Source: Phycisphaerae bacterium (lineage in GTDB: Bacteria > Planctomycetota > Phycisphaerae > UBA1845 > Fen-1342). From it: DNA of 8,290 nt. The position numbers were made by a program, and so were the translations under genes. Positions 7,101-8,290 of this stretch are shown piece by piece. The DNA lies in the NCBI GenBank assembly GCA_022842805.1, contig JALHOX010000201.1, forward strand, positions 1-8,290. The letters run 5' to 3'. The notes under the pieces were generated by a model, which was given only the letters and a program-made list of their open reading frames with translations, did not search any database and was not told the origin of the DNA. Numbering within the stretch: position 1 is the first letter of the stretch; each line of letters starts with the position of its first letter.

Positions 7101-7565
7101 TACTTCGGCGTCGACGGTCAGTGTCAGGACGAATTCGTAGACGCCGGGTTGTTCGATCAGAAACGCGGCGTTGAGGGAGGCGACCGTTTGCATGACGACG
7201 GTCGGGCCGCTGAGCTGCGACCAGGTGGCGAGGACTGTAGAGCCGTCGGCGGGAAGGATGCTGTTTCCGCCGCTGAGGGAGACGATGGCACCGCTGACGA
7301 TCGCCTGATCTTCGCCGGCATTGGCTCGCAGCCGCGGCGCGAGGGGGCCGGTCGGGGCGTCGTTTGAGTTTTCGTTGGCGTTGGAGGTCGGGGCGTCGGG
7401 GATCGGCTGTGCGGAGTTGTCGGGGGCGCCGTTGGAGTTGGCCGGGCCGCCCGGCGGCGGAGCGATGCAGGCCGGCGGCAGCGCAACGGCGGCCAGCAAG
7501 AACAGCGCGACGCATACGCGAGCGCGGAGTGGGCAGAATGGCAGAATCGGTCGTCCCAAGCGCAC
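4176..7565 (-). CDS. Secreted or lipid-anchored subtilisin-like (S8) serine protease with PKD-like, two PPC and C-terminal Ig-type domains
   Basis: An 1129-residue exported S8 endopeptidase. Residues 1-33 are an export signal ending LPPAC; C33 could be lipidated, but Pro at -3 departs from the lipobox, so simple secretion is possible. Next come an Asn/Pro-rich linker (about 36-78), a PKD/K319L-like domain (80-165) and two PPC domains (188-305, 313-432), each opening with EPN. A short pro-region (VPGELI at 472, AEPNWI at 540-545) leads to the catalytic domain (about 556-882): D587 (VVDTGI), H638 (HGTHVAG), N739 (ASGNE), S821 (GTSMAAP). All four active-site residues are present, so it is predicted active. 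DGDGRDPDPSDPGD (615-628) and a calcium-like loop at 788-796 recall the Xanthomonas/Dichelobacter extracellular protease group. An Asn/Thr linker (887-919), a BACON-like domain (920-1022) and a beta-rich end (1032-1122) follow. The start is GTG with AAGGA 9 nt upstream. It stands alone; its substrate is unknown. Confidence 0.93.
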   Translation of the reverse strand: MRLGRPILPFCPLRARVCVALFLLAAVALPPACIAPPPGGPANSNGAPDNSAQPIPDAPTSNANENSNDAPTGPLAPRLRANAGEDQAIVSGAIVSLSGGNSILPADGSTVLATWSQLSGPTVVMQTVASLNAAFLIEQPGVYEFVLTLTVDAEVSSDSVVVTVAELPGRGTLSGRVSVAQLNGATISEIEPNSAIDQAQDLGSIVAGQRITVVGHAAESTGDEYDAFRIRTPRMVRIDAAIEFEIGAANADLDLLLYDRLSGQFVGRFDGTTAPERASFFLSGGCDLVLRSFRGDADYHLTIIAADVDGAAEREPNDVVGSQQYVGSLTPGEQITIRGEAAAGSDRDERLLFSAAAAAQVTAWLSFPAAADFDLIIADASEGSATPQPMTRFDTTQAEFERGTFTVAPFSLTEIDVRAFAGAGPWELTLIADSAPTLAILPAPPAAIETEKLTWKSDKAAPSYGTPATPFVPGELILNGDEASNMLALAELGMQQLERIPDGPIRAASPLPGDWTEGDRCRRTLALSECAARSAPGAKAEPNWIRAINREPNDTFYPRQWHYPLLNLPAAWDLTTGSSSVIVAVVDTGITAHPDLAGRVIAGFDFVSDSRAGRDGDGRDPDPSDPGDLYFGTASSFHGTHVAGTVCTASNNGSGVAGTAWDVRIMPLRALGRGGGTSFDIVNAVLYAAGLANASGQLPAQRADIINLSLGGSGSSQAEQNAFDQVRAAGVLVVAASGNENSSASSFPAAYRNVLSIGAVDLNRNRAPYSNFGPTLDLMAPGGNTSVDLNRDGFVDGVLSTWADDSGGSIQFVYGFLQGTSMAAPHAAGVAALLLSADPTLTPDEIEIILRQTATDLGPAGRDNFHGDGLINARAALERALGLDGGNGNTNTNTNENGSANANSNANANSNQNTNTNSGAEPTPILGLSRGSLNFGAAVNTDSVTVSNLGDGRLRLTGLVARTNDLFNWLSAQAEPSADASRDFARVTISVNRSGLPIGDYTGTVEVRTNGGTLFVQVSMSVAPVIAPTPPDVNLTVRLVDTRTDEVVRSVVVNPRGSDRYNFADVPAGSYYIVAGSDLDADGALCEALDYCGAYPTRGLPTPIRIVGDITLDTLDFSVAINSFEPANP
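4809..4910 (-). repeat. AAY-codon low-complexity tract encoding an Asn/Thr/Ala/Ser linker
   Basis: Residues 886-919 of the protease are a nearly uninterrupted alternation of Asn with Thr, Ala, Ser, Glu or Gln. On the plus strand the DNA appears as GTT/ATT-rich near-hexanucleotide repeats in an otherwise G+C-rich gene. It separates the catalytic domain from the BACON-like domain and is the kind of tract that varies in length by slippage. A shorter linker of similar composition (SNANENSN) lies near the N-terminus, around 7360-7385. Confidence 0.8.
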
Positions 7566-7574
7566 CTTGCCCCG

Positions 7575-7619
7575 TCCTTTTTTCGTTCGCCGGGCGGGGC
7601 GAACCAGCGATTCATTCTA
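7575..7619 (-). promoter_or_regulatory. Protease leader: ribosome binding site, hairpin and -10-like box
   Basis: Read on the minus strand in order: TAGAAT (7614-7619) matches the -10 consensus at 5/6, without a good -35. Then comes a perfect 7-bp inverted repeat GTTCGCC/GGCGAAC with a 6-nt loop (7585-7604), then a run of six A and GGA. The AAGGA (7575-7579) lies 9 nt before the GTG start. The hairpin directly abuts the ribosome binding site, so it could influence translation. The promoter part is weak; the ribosome binding site is reasonable. Confidence 0.4.
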
Positions 7620-8049
7620 GCGGGTGCTTTCGAGGAAACGGCGCGGATGTGATTTCGGATGGGAATGGAGAGTTTCGAGTTAGAAGACCCAAACCGGCCC
7701 GACGATGCGGAGCGGAAGGTACGGTGGGCACGGCGGCCGGCGCGATAAAAGGCGATCGTGGCTCGAAACTGCTCGCGGTGGCCCGGCATGGCCGGAATCC
7801 GGAGACTGGCGGTGCGATAACCACGTCTATATAGTTCCTTTACAAGGAGAGTTGCGTCGCGAGCCGGACATCACGGGCGGCGACGGGAACGGATATAGAC
7901 CGGGCGGATGCCCCGTCGCTTCGGCGGCGGGAGCGTTTTGAATAGATCGAGTGATTTCGGAGATACGTGCAAGTGCCTCCCCTGACGGAACCTTACACAG
8001 CCCAAACCGCCTGACGCCTCGTCTGTTACCGATCCCATTTCCGCTGTTC

Positions 8050-8069
8050 CGCCGCGCTTTCGCGCGGCG
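8050..8069. repeat. Perfect 8-bp stem-loop in the divergent intergenic region
   Basis: CGCCGCGC (8050-8057) pairs fully with GCGCGGCG (8062-8069) around the tetraloop TTTC. No T run follows on either strand, so it is not a standard terminator. It lies 102 bp before the start at 8172 and could be part of a structured leader or a protein-binding site. Confidence 0.6.
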
Positions 8070-8080
8070 CACGTGAGACC

Positions 8081-8143
8081 TTCGCGCTGCGGCGCAACGA
8101 CGGTCGGTCGGTCGCATTGAGCGGCTCGGCCGGCCGCAGCGAA
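8081..8143 (+). promoter_or_regulatory. Bulged long stem-loop upstream of the putative RNase Y gene
   Basis: The arm TTCG-CG-CTGCGGC (8081-8093) pairs with GCCGCAG-CGAA (8133-8143): 7 bp plus 4 bp, separated by a 2-nt bulge. The 39-nt loop contains three tandem CGGT units (8101-8112) and the palindrome CGGCCGGCCG (8127-8136). It ends 28 bp before the ATG at 8172, so on a plus-strand transcript it would sit in the 5' leader. A regulatory role is inference; G+C-rich DNA makes chance pairing more likely. Confidence 0.4.
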
Positions 8144-8171
8144 CGCACACAACGGAATCAACGGATGAACA

Positions 8172-8290
8172 ATGGACGCATGGCATTTTCTCGCACTGGC
8201 GCTCGGGGTCGGGCTCGGGGTTGTTGCGCACCTTTTCCTGGGACGCTCGAAAGTCCAACAGTCGCTAATGCGCGCGGAGCAGGCCGCCGC
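8172..8290 (+). CDS. rny: Membrane-anchored protein, probably ribonuclease Y N-terminus (truncated by window end)
   Basis: Only the first 39 codons are in the window. They encode MDAWHFLALALGVGLGVV followed by AHLFLGRSKVQQSLMRAEQA: one N-terminal membrane helix of about 20 residues, then a charged, Ala/Gln/Glu-rich helix with coiled-coil character. This layout is that of RNase Y, the membrane-bound endoribonuclease that starts mRNA decay in many bacteria and carries its KH and HD domains further downstream. Those domains are outside the window, so another anchored coiled-coil protein remains possible. I chose the ATG at 8172 over the one at 8165 (another frame, Arg/Gly/Cys-rich) because only this frame gives a membrane helix. 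The Shine-Dalgarno is weak (GGA, 6 nt upstream). It is transcribed divergently from the protease. Confidence 0.5.
   Translation, partial: MDAWHFLALALGVGLGVVAHLFLGRSKVQQSLMRAEQAA

Larger units (their letters stand above)
7566..8171. other. Divergent intergenic region, 606 bp, without a convincing gene
   Basis: This gap separates the minus-strand protease gene from the plus-strand gene starting at 8172. Open frames exist on both strands but are Arg/Gly/Pro-rich, lack ribosome binding sites and resemble no family I know. The region holds leader and promoter-like signals near the protease, the 8-bp palindrome CTATATAG (7828-7835), a small TCCTT/AAGGA hairpin (7836-7848), and a cluster of G+C-rich inverted repeats from 8050 to 8143. 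I recognise no tRNA, RNase P, tmRNA or SRP RNA motif. A small non-coding RNA cannot be excluded. Confidence 0.6.

Noticed and set aside
7827..8258. A 143-codon minus-strand frame across the divergent intergenic region
   Set aside because: Arg/Ser/Pro-rich with scattered Cys and no recognisable fold or ribosome binding site. It also overlaps the plus-strand gene that has a clean membrane helix.
8165..8290. ATG at 8165 as the start of the right-hand gene
   Set aside because: That frame gives an Arg/Gly/Cys-rich product, whereas the ATG at 8172 gives a membrane helix followed by a coiled-coil-like segment.

Overview
The window looks like chromosomal DNA of a high-G+C bacterium, most likely a planctomycete (Phycisphaerae-type or a relative). 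The evidence is stylistic but strong. Both large secreted proteins carry features typical of that phylum: a C-terminal paired EF-hand (dockerin-like) module with the GDMNCDG motif, Asn/Thr/Ala/Ser-rich low-complexity linkers, and a multidomain S8 protease with PPC domains. I see no mobile element, CRISPR array, tRNA or rRNA. The region reads as ordinary core genes interleaved with lineage-specific secreted proteins.

Layout, left to right. 1-530 (+) is the 3' end of a type I mannose-6-phosphate isomerase gene (manA). It converges on a minus-strand block, and a strong hairpin terminator (602-634) separates the two. The minus-strand block holds four independent genes: a secreted seven-repeat VCBS/FG-GAP propeller protein with an Ig-like domain and a dockerin-like tail (667-2331), a cytosolic YdeI/OmpD-associated family protein (2653-3282), the mechanosensitive channel MscL (3431-3916), and an 1129-residue subtilisin-like (S8) protease with an N-terminal export signal (4176-7565). 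The gaps between them (321, 148 and 259 bp) and the local signals (two terminators, a TTGACG-17-CAGAAT promoter before mscL, -10-like boxes before the propeller and protease genes) suggest separate transcription units rather than one operon.

A gap of about 600 bp (7566-8171), rich in inverted repeats but without a convincing gene, separates the protease from a divergent plus-strand gene. Its first 39 codons (8172-8290) look like the membrane anchor and start of the coiled coil of RNase Y. A bulged stem-loop lies about 30 bp before that start codon.

Functionally, manA serves mannose/GDP-sugar metabolism, mscL osmotic protection and the putative rny RNA turnover. The propeller protein and the protease are calcium-motif-rich surface or extracellular proteins, but nothing in the sequence ties them to each other. 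No clearly novel multi-gene system is visible. The most interesting items are the dockerin-like module with its nearly duplicated EF-hand DNA, the order of domains in the protease, the extended periplasmic loop and heptaproline hinge of MscL, and the structured leaders before mscL, the protease and the putative rny.
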